Assembly (NCBI GenBank): GCA_963920665.1
Contig: OY987271.1
Span: 21,269,350-21,333,349 of the forward strand
Direction: 5' to 3'
Length of the DNA: 64,000 bases
Source of the DNA: Straminergon stramineum
Lineage: Eukaryota; Streptophyta; Bryopsida; Hypnales; Calliergonaceae
Shown here: positions 25,005 through 37,584 of the stretch, one piece after another
Layout of the letters: each line of letters starts with the position of its first letter
How positions within the stretch are numbered: the stretch's first letter is position 1
The notes under the pieces: model-generated
The model's input: only the letters and a program-made list of their open reading frames with translations
Told to the model about the DNA's origin: nothing
Databases searched by the model: none
Program-made: the position numbers and the translations under genes

Positions 25005-28000
25005 TCCTTTTCTTTTCCTAAAGCTTTTGTGAAATAATCTGCATACATATTCTCGATACTACAATATTCTAATTTGAGTTCATTACTATGTAATTGATCA
25101 CGAATGTAATGGAAGTGCATTTCAATGTGCTTTGACTTAGAGTGAAACTTGAGATTTTCGCTCAAAGCTATATCACTTTGATTATCACAAAAAATTGTAG
25201 TTGGAGAGTCTTGATTTTCTCGAGATCTTCAAGTAGTCGTTGGCACTATATTGCTTCTTTTGTTGTTAAGGTAGTTGCTATGTATTCTACTTTGAATGGT
25301 TGTTGATAATTTTGTAGTAGTTTGTTTCTTGCTTGCCCAATTTATGGCCATGTTGGCAAGTAGAAATAAGTAAAGGAAATGAAGATTTTCTATGAGATGT
25401 GTCTCATGTCCAATGGCATCAAAGTAAGAGTTTAGAATTAACTTATACAAAGGAGATGATATTCCATCTCCTTTGGAGAGAATGCCATAATGTTGGGTTC
25501 TTTTCAAATAGCAAAAAATTCCTTAAGCGAGTGTCAAATGAATAGCTAATGGATTTTGTAAGTGTTGAGAAATACACATTACAGTATAACATAGATCACC
25601 TCTTGTACAAGTTATAGCAAATACTAGACTGCCAATTGCTTCTTTATAAAGGAAAATTACTTGAATTAATATTATCTACATTGTCATTTATTAAAGAAGT
25701 ATTTGGGGAAGAAATGAACTTTTGTCCAATTTCCTTAGGAGTAGCAACAAGTTTACAATGTTCCATGTAAAATTATTTTAATTTATCATCAATGTATTTT
25801 GATTGATGAATTAAAATAGTCTTCATGGCGCGATTGTGGATTACTTCAAGACCAAGGCCATAATTAAAGCAAGGCTTATAAGTCATTTGAAATTTAGATT
25901 CTAGCATAGTTTTAACTTCAATCCAATAACCTTTAGGATCATTTGTGAAAATAAACAAATCATCAATATAGAGTGCTAGTCTACTTGAGCAATAAATACA
26001 TTTTGTATTTTCTTGTAGTATACATTACCATCCGCATTACACCTTTCAAATCTAATAGAAATTAGATATGAGTCAATTTTATGATACTAAGTTCTAGAAG
26101 ATTGTTTTAATCCATAAAGGGATTTTAGAAGTAAACAAACTAAATATTCATATCCCTTTTTATAAATCCCTCAAGTTGGTGCATATATATTTCTCCTTTT
26201 AAATCTTGATATAGGAACACAATAATTACATCCATTTTCATGATATCTAAGTCGTATTTTGTAGCTAAATCTAATAATACTCATATAGAAGATAATCTTA
26301 CTACAAGGGAAAAAGTATCATGATAGTCAATGCTAGGAATTTGCGAATATCCTTTAGCAATAAGTCTAGCTTTGTACCATTCAATGGACCCATCTACATG
26401 GTATTTTTTTACGAAATACCATTAGTTGCCAATTGCAACTCGTCCTTTAGGAAGAGTTCTCAATTTCCAAGTTTCGTTTTTCAATAACGATTTATATTCA
26501 ACTTGGATAGCATTTTGCCAATTGTCAGCATCAAGCCTAGTCATAGCTTCTTTAAATGTTTGAGGTGAATCTTCTACAAGTTTGGCAGCCATGACTTGAA
26601 GGTTGTATTGTTGTTGTAATTTCCAAGTAGGTTTATGATTTCGTGTGGAACATCATAGTGATGTTGTAGGACTTAAAGTTAGTGGACTTTCTATATCTTC
26701 ATAATCAGAATTAACAATAGTATTAGTATTAGTAGATGTATTAGGTACATCATTGTCTAAATTAGATGTAGTTTGAGTTGGAGAATCTATAAGAGTGTGA
26801 TGTGTTTTTATGGGAGGTAATGGTAAATCCTCATATTTCCAAAATATAGAGTATCTTGCATCATCGTCATTGGTTTCCATTGGAGTTTGGACATCTTCCA
26901 AAGTCATAATATCTTTTGTAATTTTAACAAGTTCATCAAGAAGAACATCACAACTAATAGTAATTTTTCAAGTAGCTTTATGATATAAGCGATAAGCTTT
27001 AGATGTTTGACTATAGTCTATGAATATATAAGATATACTTTTAGAATCAAATTTTTGACGTTTTTCCATGGAACATGCATATAGACAATAGAGCAAAATA
27101 TTCTTAAGTGAGGCACTGATGGTTTTATTCTAGTCCATAACTCTTTAGGTGTTTGATCATTAATAGCATTAGTTGGTAATCAATTTTGAATATATGTGGC
27201 TGTAGCAATGGTTTCAGCCCAAAACCAATTTTCAAGTCTAACAAATTGAAGCATGGAACAAGCACTTTCAACTAGAGTGTGATTTTTACGCTTTGCTATG
27301 CCATTTTGCTCCGGAGTTCAAGCATCAATTGTTTGCTTGATTATTCCATGTGTTTGGCAATATTGATTATATGCATTAGAAAGATATTCACCACCACCAT
27401 TGGTTCGAAAATTTTAATCTTGTGGTTTGTAAAATTTTCGGCTTTAGCTTTAAATATTTTGAAATGTTTAAAAACTCATTTTCCTGTTGTAAAAAATAAA
27501 TTGCCATTCATTGAGATTTGTCATCAATAAATGTTACAAATTATAATGAGTCACTATAGGAAGGTGTTTGCATATATAGGACTGCAAACATCACTATGAA
27601 CTAGTTCTAGTAGTTTTTTAGCTCTTGTGCCTCCTTTAGAGGGAAATGGAAGTCTATGTTGCTTACCGGCTAAACAACTAGAACAAAAACTTAAATCTAG
27701 ATTTTTATCCAAAGTAGGTCCATGTACAAAGTCACATGATTGCATTAATTTTAATTTTTGTAATCCTACATGACCTAGCCTTAAATGCCAAAGGTCAGTA
27801 GAAGTAATTAGTTTATGGCTAAAAGTATTTACAAGGCATTGGCCTCTTTGTGATGTTAAATGTGTTGAATGAGATGAGTCACTCTTGTACAATCGGCCTT
27901 CTCGTTGGCAAACAACCAGAACCTTATACAGAATCTTGTCAAATAGTACACACCTTTGAGGTGAAAATATATAGGTATAGCCAACATTTGTTGCTTGACT

Positions 28001-28200
28001 AACTGAAATCAAATTCTTTTTTAAGTATATGTGGAACATAAAGAACTTTATCAATTTGATTTATTTCACCATTAGAAAGCATAATTTCAACTGTGCCAAG
28101 GCCTATAATTTGGCAACCAGAATTATCCCCTAAATACACATATTCATTGTTGACTAAACTTTCTAGTGTTAGAAAACATTGAAGAACATTAGGAAAATTC
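25005..28200 (-). pseudogene. Ty1/copia retrotransposon polyprotein remnant
   Basis: Read on the minus strand, the domains appear in Ty1/copia order. Near 28100-28130 is LGDNSGCQIIGLGTVEIML, from the protease/pre-integrase junction. At 27554-28054 is the GAG-pre-integrase region with LWHLRLGHVGLQKL and the integrase finger CSSCLAGKQHRLPF. The integrase core continues near 27290-27520 with FVTFIDDKS, NGGGEYL and TPEQNGIAKRK. Reverse transcriptase follows, with RARLIAKGYS-like sequence at about 26350 and YIDDLFIF near 25960. RNase H ends with YADYFTKALGKEKD near 25005. Stops and frameshifts interrupt nearly every domain. The gag part and 5' LTR are missing beyond about 28200, so the copy is truncated and cannot move itself. 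Confidence 0.9.
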
Positions 28201-28551
28201 TGAGGTCAAGGGAGAGTTGTAAATTTTAGATATTCGACACCCCCATGGTACAAATATAAAAATTAATTAATTAATTAAAAAAATTAATTTAAAAAAACAA
28301 ACCCAATCAAACGTGGTGTTGACTAATGTGTCACCAGTAGTACCATGTCAGATTCCTAATTTTAAAGAATAAAAAAGAATTATTTTTTTTTCCATAATTG
28401 CACCACAAGGGTGAAGAACTCGTAGCCTTGTTAAGACTTGGAAATTTTCCTAATGTCAAACCATTGGGAACTCGAGCTTGCAATTGTAAGCTCTATCATT
28501 AGTAACAAATCTTGATTGCGACTAAGTACTCAAGAAACTCTTGGAACAAAA
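28201..28551. other. AT-rich spacer beyond the copia truncation
   Basis: Copia similarity ends near 28200. The following sequence holds an AATT-rich run (about 28258-28300) and no recognised gene. Confidence 0.5.
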
Positions 28552-28630
28552 CACTAGAAGAAAACAACGTTTAGTTGAACAAAATTCTAACATAGAATTT
28601 TGTTCAACTGAACATTGTTTTCTTCTAGTG
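28552..28630. mobile_element. CACTA-type micro-foldback element, 79 bp
   Basis: Two 38-bp arms, the left starting CACTAGAAGAAAACAACG, pair with only two mismatches (both transitions) around a 3-base loop. The flanks are AAA on both sides (28549-28551 and 28631-28633), a 3-bp duplication as expected for CACTA elements. It is much shorter than the element at 4816-5038 and shares only the terminal motif CACTA-AAG, so it is a different subfamily. Confidence 0.82.
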
Positions 28631-28633
28631 AAA

Positions 28634-29289
28634 TGATATTGTTGAACACACAATTTTTAATTAATTCATGAGACTTACAAGTTTCACCAATTCAATGTAA
28701 GTCAATCCATGAGACATACCCAATCAAAACTTAGTTAAATCAATGAAAGTCACTAACACGGTAATGTTCACTACCAATTTAAATAACTACATTGTCTACT
28801 AACAACTAGTATTAATTTTTCCATTCAATTGAATCCAAAGGCTATTGGAACTATCAATCCACAATGACTTCTATGTCTATTCAAATTTTATTCCACATTT
28901 CCACTAGTACAATTCAATACATTTTGAATATTAGACTTCGAATCATATTTGACTAGTAGTGACATCTTACATTTATAGTAACATGATTAAATAACCATTA
29001 TAAGCATGAAGAGAATCATTTCAAAGTGTCTATAAAAAGTCTCAAGGCATATCAAAATATTCAAAACAAGAATAGAAAAAAATAGTGGTAGGTGAAAACA
29101 CATATTGAGAAGAAAATCTTGTTTTCATAGGTGTTTTTAAAACTCAAAGAAAAAGCCCATTTTGAATGCAAACTTTTTCTCATTCAATGAGTCCTTTTCT
29201 AGATTTTTTGGTCTATATGATTATCTTTTGTAAAGCTGCTTGAGTGCTTTTTGATCGACATTTCCTTCATTTGTTGGTATACTTTCTCT
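28634..29289. other. Intergenic AT-rich DNA
   Basis: No gene, RNA or repeat structure that I can support. Confidence 0.5.
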
Positions 29290-29850
29290 TTTATAGTAGC
29301 CTATTGGCAAACTTTGCTCATGATGTACCTCCAATAAACAATTGCATATGGTACAATATTCAACAAAACACTACTTGCTACTATAGACAAAGCATTTTCA
29401 AAGCTTGATAGATTACTCCCTTCATCTTTGATGCATGCAATCATTTTGTCTCCTAAGTTGAATTTTTTTATAAGAGGAGTGACAATCTCAACAAGTGCAC
29501 CTCTAGAGGTGTTAGAAGCCTCAAAAAAACCCAAATAAATATGATGAAGCATCCATGTACTTTTGATAAAATTTATAATGAATGCAAATGTATTATACCC
29601 CATCCTTTACATCCATAAGTCAAATGTAATGCTTGTAGTGGCACATGTAGATAAAGAAGGTAAGTCATATAACTCCATGGTTTTTGAAAGCATGTGTCGA
29701 ATGTGAACTCTCATCAAACACCTTTGTAACAAAAAATTGATCTTTGAGTCATACTAGAGTAGAAGTCTACGCAACCATGGACTATCATACATCGATAAAG
29801 AGATGCATCCTTTCACGATGAATAACACTAGATTTGTCAAAAATTGTTGT
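29290..29850 (-). pseudogene. hAT transposase fragment
   Basis: On the minus strand a stretch reads FDLWM, stop, RMGYNTFAFIINFIKSTW and continues through YLGFFEASNTSRGALVE and IACIKDEGSNLSSFENAL to YIMSKVCQ. This is the central part of plant hAT-type transposases, where FDLWMSR, GLFEATDTSG and KDEGSNL are conserved. Weaker similarity extends upstream to about 29850 (SPWLRRL). The in-frame stop after FDLWM and the absence of N-terminal zinc finger and C-terminal dimerisation regions show it is a dead fragment. No terminal repeats were identified. Confidence 0.8.
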
Positions 29851-30859
29851 TGTTTAGTATTAGTCTTTCGGTAGGATGTTTAGTTACCAAAGAAAGTAGA
29901 TATATTAGTCACTTTAGAACCCTTGCACTTCTTACACTTTTATTGATAAGTTGAAGCGTCTTCTTTCATAGCTTGGACCTTGTGACAGTTATGAGCCCCG
30001 AATTTGTCACCTAGAATTCACTATTTTTTGTTTTTGTTTTGTTATTTTTATAGTCTAATTGTAATTTTATATACAAAAAAAGCCCCCAAATAGTGTATAA
30101 CCAAAATAGGTATGTTACATGCCAATATAGCATCTAGTCTAAAATAAAATTTTATACCTAGAATACCTTAAATATCCACCTATACATAGGTTAGAACTCG
30201 ATGATTGATGGAAGTTAGAAGATTTGAGTGACATTGCTCAAAATAGCCTAAAACTACTTATACAAATGACTAGTCAAGGTTAAAATTGGTCAAGGAAATT
30301 CTAGAGAAGTCTTTAGGTCAGTTCCCAGAGATAGGTTTCAATTTCCCTATTACATTGATGAAATAGCAAAACCTCAATTGTTGATCCATAGAAGTTCACT
30401 ACATCAAGTTCGATTAATGGAGAGGATATATTACAAAGGATGGTGATCCAAGGTTGAAATCATGCTTGAGATTCAACATCAAAATGGATTTGCCAAGATT
30501 CCCTCCAATGTGAAAGATTCTTTGATTATTGATATTTAACGAGGGGACAAGATTTTATTTCCCTCCCAATGCAAATGTGTACAGTAAGAATATGTGTCAC
30601 GACCCTCATCACAAAGCGTACCCGTGCCACCTTGGTGAGCAAGGGGGACATTGGGGGTGACTCCCCAAGCCTTGCAAGAGATGAGGTGAGGGGGACTAGG
30701 AGTCCCGAGCGATCAGAGCGAGGTAGCGCTCTGATCCGGACGAATTTGGGGGCGTGTGATACATGCTTGGAAAGGTCTTGAGAAGACGCTTCCAACCATC
30801 CAAAGAACGCGTGATTTGGACTTGCGAGTCAAAAGTTATGGGCGTTCAAAGTTGGGGGT

Positions 30860-30945
30860 GTCCCGGACGCGCCGGGAGCGCCCTGGCCGCGCCGGGAGCG
30901 CCCTGGCCGCGCCGGGAGTGTCCCGGCCGCGCCGGGAGTGTCCCG
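30860..30945 (+). repeat. CpG-rich ~20-bp minisatellite inside solo LTR copy 2
   Basis: About four units of the type GCCGCGCCGGGAGYGYCCYG follow one another. LTR copy 3 has one to two units (about 40378-40410), and copy 1 has unrelated-looking sequence in the same place, so this is a length-variable site in the family. Confidence 0.8.
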
Positions 30946-30981
30946 AATCTTTGGAGGGCGATATCTTTGCGAGTACTTGTC

Positions 30982-31181
30982 NNNNNNNNNNNNNNNNNNN
31001 NNNNNNNNNNNNNNNNNNNNNNNNNNNNNNNNNNNNNNNNNNNNNNNNNNNNNNNNNNNNNNNNNNNNNNNNNNNNNNNNNNNNNNNNNNNNNNNNNNNN
31101 NNNNNNNNNNNNNNNNNNNNNNNNNNNNNNNNNNNNNNNNNNNNNNNNNNNNNNNNNNNNNNNNNNNNNNNNNNNNNNNNN
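30982..31181. other. Assembly gap, 200 Ns
   Basis: Exactly 200 undetermined bases inside an LTR. Open frames running through the Ns are artefacts. The two other LTR copies suggest the real missing length is near 360 nt. Confidence 0.97.
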
Positions 31182-32970
31182 CGGTTGGGTGGTGTCCCAC
31201 TTCACACTAGGCCATGGTGTGAGTCCCGTTTAGTGAGTCTCGATTAGTGAGTCCCGAAATGAATTGGATTGAGCCTAGTGGGGAGTTGGGTCCCATTCAA
31301 GGGCGGTTAGCACTAGTGGGAGTAGTGTCTCACCGAGTGCTTGGACATCAATGGAAGTTCCGCCCCATGTCATCAAATAACATGCCCGGTGTCTTGTGGG
31401 AGTTAAGTATTGGAAGGAAAGGATTGGGAGTCACAGAGGAATGGGGAACCCGTGACTTGGGTTAGAACCTAACATTGTGGGTGCGTAGCATGTGCAGTGT
31501 TAGGAGAGCGTGAACCTTAGTGGCACTAAGGTGCTAAGTGTTTGGAAAGTGAGCTTAAGGTGGTAAGTGTCACTAAGGGCGCGACAATATGAGCGTACAC
31601 ATGTTTTGTGGGATTTTATGAGAGGTTCCACAAAAAGTTTTGAAATTTTCTCATAGTTAGAAGATACTCTTCTAGATGGTCACCCAATGAAGCCTACAAT
31701 GGAAAATTTCCTTGAAATTATCCATGGTGGTAAAATCTCACTAAAAATTAGACTAACTTTTTTATGTTAATAGAATTCTCTCACAAGTTTCAAAACATTT
31801 TAATAGCTTGAAGTGCTTAAAACTATAAGATTCCCCAATAATAAACAAAATTAAAAAATTATGGTAGAGTCAACCAACAAATTGAGAGCATATGAAAATA
31901 GAATGAGGTCTAAGATAGGTCTTCTTTTACTCCCCCTTACCTACTAAAGATCCTAAACTAGTTACTTTTTACAAAAAAGTGAAATTCCAAAAGTTGGACT
32001 TTTACTAATGCTTGGTTTAAAGTTGATGCTAGGTTTCAATGAGATTTTGGAATTAGAAAAAGATTTGGGGGCTTCTATTCGTAAAGAAATGGCCTTTTGA
32101 AGTCAATGGTGTAATCCATTTGGGATTTTGAGTCTTTCTTTAAAAGTTAGAGTTTTTGTCCAACATAAAAAGTCAAAATTGAAAAATTAGGATGAAAATT
32201 TTAATTGATAAATTTACCATATAAAAATGAGAGGAGGTGGGTGCCCTCGGAAGAGTATAAAAGGACATCCATTTACCTCTCTCATCAGCCCCTTGTAGCC
32301 ATATTTTCATTATTTGGCACTCGTACTCTGTTGGGTTGATTTATGTGGATTTTGGCCATTTTTGAGCTCAATCATTGGAGTGGGTGTTTTCAAAGGCTTT
32401 TCCGCGGTGTCATAAGTCCTTTAATTGTGAACTTTGCCCTGGATGGGCTAAAAAAGAAAGTAATTGGCAGACACCGGACTACTATGGTTGATCCTGAAAG
32501 GACAGAATGGATGCAAAGAAAAGGCCATAGTAATCTCTTTAACTAGACCCGAAAAATTGTTGTTCTTTTTTTCTTTTGAGAGATAGTGGGGTCCCTACAA
32601 AGGTTATTCTTTTGTACGATTTTTGTATATGAAATAACTAACTTGTACTTGTGGTGTTGTTTATTTTAACTTGATTGAGTTTTGTTAAGGTTTCGACTTG
32701 TTTTTTTTCTTTGTACTTACTCTAAGACAACCCACCACCAAACCTCGAGGATGCCACTTTGGGGGGCTTCAAATGTGATACATTTTGAATCTTTGTATAC
32801 TAACCAAAATATTATACTAACTTGCCTAAGTTGAGTTCTTTTTGTACTAACACATGTGCAACCCCTTGAGCCTATGTTGCCAACCACTCTAAGCCTTGTA
32901 AGTTTTATAGTGTCCCATTAGACAACGAAGCTTTGGTTTTTGCAAGTATAGAAATTCTTAGCATAGAAGA

Positions 32971-33634
32971 TTAACCTCTAAAGTCCCAAACATGGTTTTT
33001 TGGCATTATAGATATTTTGGGCAGCTCATTACAAGCAAAATTTCCATTTTTTTCTTTGAAATTTTGACACAACATGTGATCGAGGAGAAGCTTTAAGGCC
33101 CAACAATTTTCAATATTTTTTGAAAAAAATAAAATCATAGGATGTAGATTGTTTATTACAACATTACAACCATTGAAATTGTCATTTTTCAAATCCATAA
33201 CAAAATTCTTAACAATTTAGTATTTTCAATCATTATCTACTTTTTTCTACTTACTATTTTTTTCCTATATGTTGTATGATTCCAAATGATTTGAAATTTT
33301 TCAAACACGTAGCTAATTTGCCTTGAAGAATGAATTAAAAGAGACACATCCATTATGGACATTTTTTCAGACAAATATGACCTTGTGAAGAACAACTACC
33401 CGATTTTTCATAGGGACAAAAAAAGGATTTTTGTCAATTCAAACGCTAATATCTTGCAATCTACAAGGTGGAAATTTATGAAATTTTTCACATGTTCTTA
33501 AACTAGCTTACTACAAGATCCTATGGTTACATGTGTCCAAAAATGTTTTTTTTCTAAAATTTGGTTCTTGTCCTAGAAGTGGCAGTTTAAGAGCATTTTT
33601 GTTGAAAACATAGTCAAAAACCTTTAGGGGTTAA
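32971..33634. mobile_element. Non-autonomous TIR element, family T1, copy 2 (664 bp)
   Basis: The left end TTAACCTCTAAAGTCCCA and right end CCTTTAGGGGTTAA correspond to the ends of the element at 6941-7872. The right ~210 bp share the order of ATATCTTGCAATCTA, AAATTTTTC, AGATCCTA and AAGTGGCAGTTT blocks with that copy. It is inserted in repeat family L. It is shorter by about 270 bp in the middle and has no coding capacity. Confidence 0.7.
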
Positions 33635-35770
33635 TATATGGCAAAAATACCATTTTCTACCCTATCTTCTACGTCCAATAAGTAACTATATAACCCTTGT
33701 GTGTGTTATTCCAAGTACGGGCCTAATCCCCCCTAAACAATAGAGCTTCACTCGTACTACGAATTTTTCATGTTTCTAATTTTTATTTTTAGAGCGTAAC
33801 TTCTGACAAAGAACCTAAAAAACCCAAAATTTAGCTTGATAGCCAACTTGGAAGCTCAATCTGATAGCCCAACTTAGTCAGTTGGCCCAACAACTCATCT
33901 GGGCAACTTTGTCCAGGTAGCAAGTCTGTATTCTTGGCCTTCATGGTCCAAACTGGCTTAAAAATAGGTGACACATTCTTTGAAGGGAAGGAGGGAAAAG
34001 TGAAAAGGTAGGATAGACATAAAAGAGTGAGAGGAGAATATAGACTCTAAGTACAAAATAGCCATTAGTAGGCAATAGACTTAGTAGTGTCCACGTCAAA
34101 ACTCTTCATATAAGTTCCTAACTCCTACTTACAAACACTTAATTGAGAACTCTCTCCAACTTAGAACACAAATTGCAAGAAGGAGGAGGACTATGCTTTG
34201 ATAAAGGTAGGATATAAAGATTGGAAGAGGATCTCACAAAAACTCATTGGCTACTTAAACATGGAAATAGGTGGTGGGAATAAGGCATTTATTTGAGTGT
34301 AAGTGCTCCATTAACCTTCATTTTGTGAGATGAAGCAAGGATAGTAGGAAACCACTTATAAAATAAATACACTAGGAGGAATAGTGCTTAAAGAGAGAAG
34401 GGGAAAAGGAAAGAAGGAAGTTGGAAGTTCAAGCTTCTAATGTTGTATTAATCACACATCTTCAAGTAGTAAACAAATCACCCTAAAAGAAATTGAAATT
34501 GGCAAACGATGAAGAATTTGATGGAATATCTGACCACCTCCTAGACAAGGCCCAAGTAGAGGTAAGTTGTTAATTACTCTTTTTTTTCTTTAAACTTCTT
34601 AATTAACTATTTGAACGTTTAGCTAAGTCAAAGTCAAAGTCAAAGCATTAAGATTAGTCATTTTCCAAGTTTTATATGTAAATTCCTATAGAGAAGTTTT
34701 AGAGGTTTTTGAAAACATAAGATATCTAGAAATTGAAGTGAAGACAAATAAGATACAAGTGGATGAAGTCTAGAGCCTAAAAGGATGAAACTTAAGTGGA
34801 CTCATGAACATGGAACAAGATTAGAAAAATAGGAAGTAATAAAAATCTAGAAGCTAAAGGTGAAATTAAAAGAGAATTTTGAATCATAAATTAGGAGAAA
34901 ATCATGGATGAAGTTTGGAAAATCAATTAATGGTCAAACTTCATCCATGCATAACTTTCACTAGGAGAAGCCTATTTGGAAGTTTCTTAGCAATTTAGAA
35001 AGTTAGATTTATCTTCTATAAAGGAAAAATATTTAAATCCTAAAAATAGTAAATTGCTAGAAGTAGCACTAAGACATAGAGTCAAGGAGAAATCAAACTA
35101 AAGGCTTAGACAGTAAATTATAAAAAGAAGTAGAATTGGAACCCTTTAAGAGAGGTCTAGAGGACTCCAATAAGAGCTTAAACTTGAAAAATGACTTAGA
35201 ACTCTAGAAGGTAATGACGAATGAAAGTTGGAAAAGAAGTTGGATGAAAATGGTGAGAAATCATCCATCCAATGTCAAACTTATAGTTTATGAATGAACT
35301 TTTAATCTAGGAACATATCTCAAATTACAAGTTAAATGAAAATAAAGAATTAGGATAAAAGAGTGGATGAAGTTTATTTAGCCCTTTTGCAAATTTGTTG
35401 GCTAAACTTCATCCGTCCATATCTTTTTCTAGGAATATTTGATGATTTTGGATTTTATATATTTTCATAAAGTTCAAAAAAATTTCTTTAACTTGGAACT
35501 GATCAATTTCTTCTATTGTATCTCTTGTTAAAAACTACAATAGCTTAGCTAAATTAGCCATTCGATTGGAAATTAGATGAGAAGTTAAAATTAGCAAGGC
35601 ACTACGCATTTCAAAGATACCTCAAACTACACAATAAGATTCATTGCTTAGAAGACACAATGGACCAATGCTAGGCACTAATTAGTGCAAAAATTATGCT
35701 TCTAAATTAGAACCTAGTTGTACTCTGCTTCTAGGTCAAAGGTGGATCTAGAAGTGTTCACATACCTTTG

Positions 35771-37218
35771 TTTTGAACTTTGAGAGGTCCTCTGTATGAC
35801 TTAATTCCAAGTATTTCTTCATTGAAATTAACCTATGAATGGAAGTATATCAAATCATTCATTTCCTTGATTGTATAGCCTTACTAGAATAAGAGTTGGA
35901 ATCTGTGAAAACTAGATGACAAACAATGCATCGCATGAGTTGTGACTTTGATGCATTGATGCATACTTCAATGAAGTCTTCATCTATAAGTCAATAGAAT
36001 GCCCATACAATATCGTTTTGATGAAAAGAGCTCCACTTTTGTCGATTCTCATGCAATGATGCACAGAGTGATTGCCATGACATATTTGCTTCTTCAGCTA
36101 CGTTGTTGGTAAGATTATAGATTGGAGAGTGTGCATCGATATTGGTCTTTACAATTGTAGTTTCTTGAACAAAATCATATGTGGTGAAATCATCCTCATG
36201 ATCGAGCTATACCTCATCGTCAGTTTGTATATTAAATTGTTTGCTCAGCAAGAAACTATCTACAGATTGCAAATATTCATAGCTTTCAACTTGAGTCATA
36301 ATTTTGCCTCATTGATTAATTATTTCAACTGATCAAGAAACAAATAGAAATGACATTATAACTAATTAAACTACAATGGAATTAAAAGTAGATAAATAAT
36401 TTGACCGATTACTATTCAACGATGACATACACACACACAAGTAACACAACTAGTAAACAATCTATTAAATCTAGAGATCGATTGCCCTACACTCCTAACT
36501 CACACTTGAGTTTGAATCCTAACTTTTGAATCTCAATCATAGAGCTTCTACAACTATATCTTAGAAGCAAATTGATCAATTCACACAAGCAAATGAAGTA
36601 ACCTCAAATTGAAACTTACACAAAGCTAGATATTAAAACAATGAAGGTAGCACATCTAAAAACTGTAGGAATTTTAACACAATAAACACTTAAAACAATT
36701 ATTAATTATACTAAAATAATAAATATATAGAATCAAAACTTAACGTTGTGCAAAAAGATGAAATTCTCATGCTCTCATTATATTCTAGAGCCTCATGTGT
36801 GCATTCAATTACTTGAAGTGGCAAAATAAATTGTTGTTCTTCCAATACTTCTTCCACTTCTACAGTTTTGCTAAACTTTATAAAACTGCAACAATTGCAT
36901 TTAAAATCACTACTTGGAGATTCAAACGTCATGTACTAATGCATATATATCGTTAATGATACTCTTTGTGCTTCTTCATTTTGTTGATGGTATTGTTATA
37001 TATTTCAATTAATAAAAATTGAAACCTCTAATGTAGGTTACTAACCATGGTACTTCATAAGAGTGTTATTATTGTAATATTGCTTTAGATCTCTATAGTA
37101 TAAAATTCATATTAGATGGTTTTGGAGTATTGAAACCATTATTGAAAATGGGTATGATACCAGAGTTACACTTGTGCCTACACCCAACATTGGTCCAAAT
37201 CAATATGATAATCAATTC

Positions 37219-37220
<2 letters not shown>
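35771..37220. other. Intergenic AT-rich DNA
   Basis: No recognised gene. A minus-strand open frame at 36711-36932 contains EVEEVLEEQQFILPLQV, but nothing around it supports a gene. Confidence 0.5.

Positions 37221-37250
<30 letters not shown>
37221..37250. repeat. (TA)n microsatellite
   Basis: About 15 uninterrupted TA units within AT-rich DNA. Confidence 0.95.
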
Positions 37251-37253
<3 letters not shown>

Positions 37254-37584
37254 GACAATTGGTTAGGAACTTAGGATGTTTTGGTAAACAATAATCAACA
37301 CATTTGTGTTGTTTTTATTTTTTGATTCAGTCAAATTATTATTATTCGAAAATTTACCACATAGGATGCTACATAGGCAAAACTAACCACACAAGTATTG
37401 CCACATTTTTATACCTCGTACGTGGATAGGATTGTTATATCAACATATATTATACATTAATGCAAAATACTTAATTAAAATTTTTAAAGTAGAAACATTT
37501 TATAATTTAATTTTAAAGAATTCTGTACTATATTTAGATTATTTAATTGTAATTAGCAATTGCACTTAGAATGTTATTTACCTT

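Larger units (their letters stand above)
30595..31586 (+). repeat. Solo LTR, family R, copy 2, interrupted by a sequencing gap
   Basis: Starts TGTCACGACCCTCATCACAA and ends AAGGGCGCGACA, with a perfect 5-bp target duplication ATATG (30590-30594 and 31587-31591). The insertion site inside family L is confirmed by copy A, whose uninterrupted sequence near 19340 reads AAAAATATGAGACTACACAT. It contains a CpG-rich tandem repeat at about 30860-30945 and 200 Ns. Confidence 0.9.
29992..35770 (+). repeat. Large non-coding LTR-like repeat, family L, copy B (with nested insertions)
   Basis: Collinear with copy A at 18753-22700: start TGAGCCCCGAATTTGTCACC, promoter-like GAGTATAAAAGGACATCC near 32254, GATGCCACTTTGGGGGGCTT near 32750, and AAGATTCATTGCTTAGAAGA near 35636. 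It is longer because a solo LTR (30595-31586) and a TTAA-bordered element (32971-33634) sit inside it. Repeated short blocks of the type GATGAAGTTT and AACTTCATCC occur at 34.7-35.4 kb and in copy A at 22.0-22.3 kb. No polyprotein is visible. Confidence 0.6.

Noticed and set aside
24265..28200. Reading the copia remnant as an active element
   Set aside because: Stops and frameshifts in integrase, reverse transcriptase and RNase H, and no gag or 5' LTR.
30756..31247. Long frames through the N run (for example 163 codons)
   Set aside because: They exist only because undetermined bases contain no stops.
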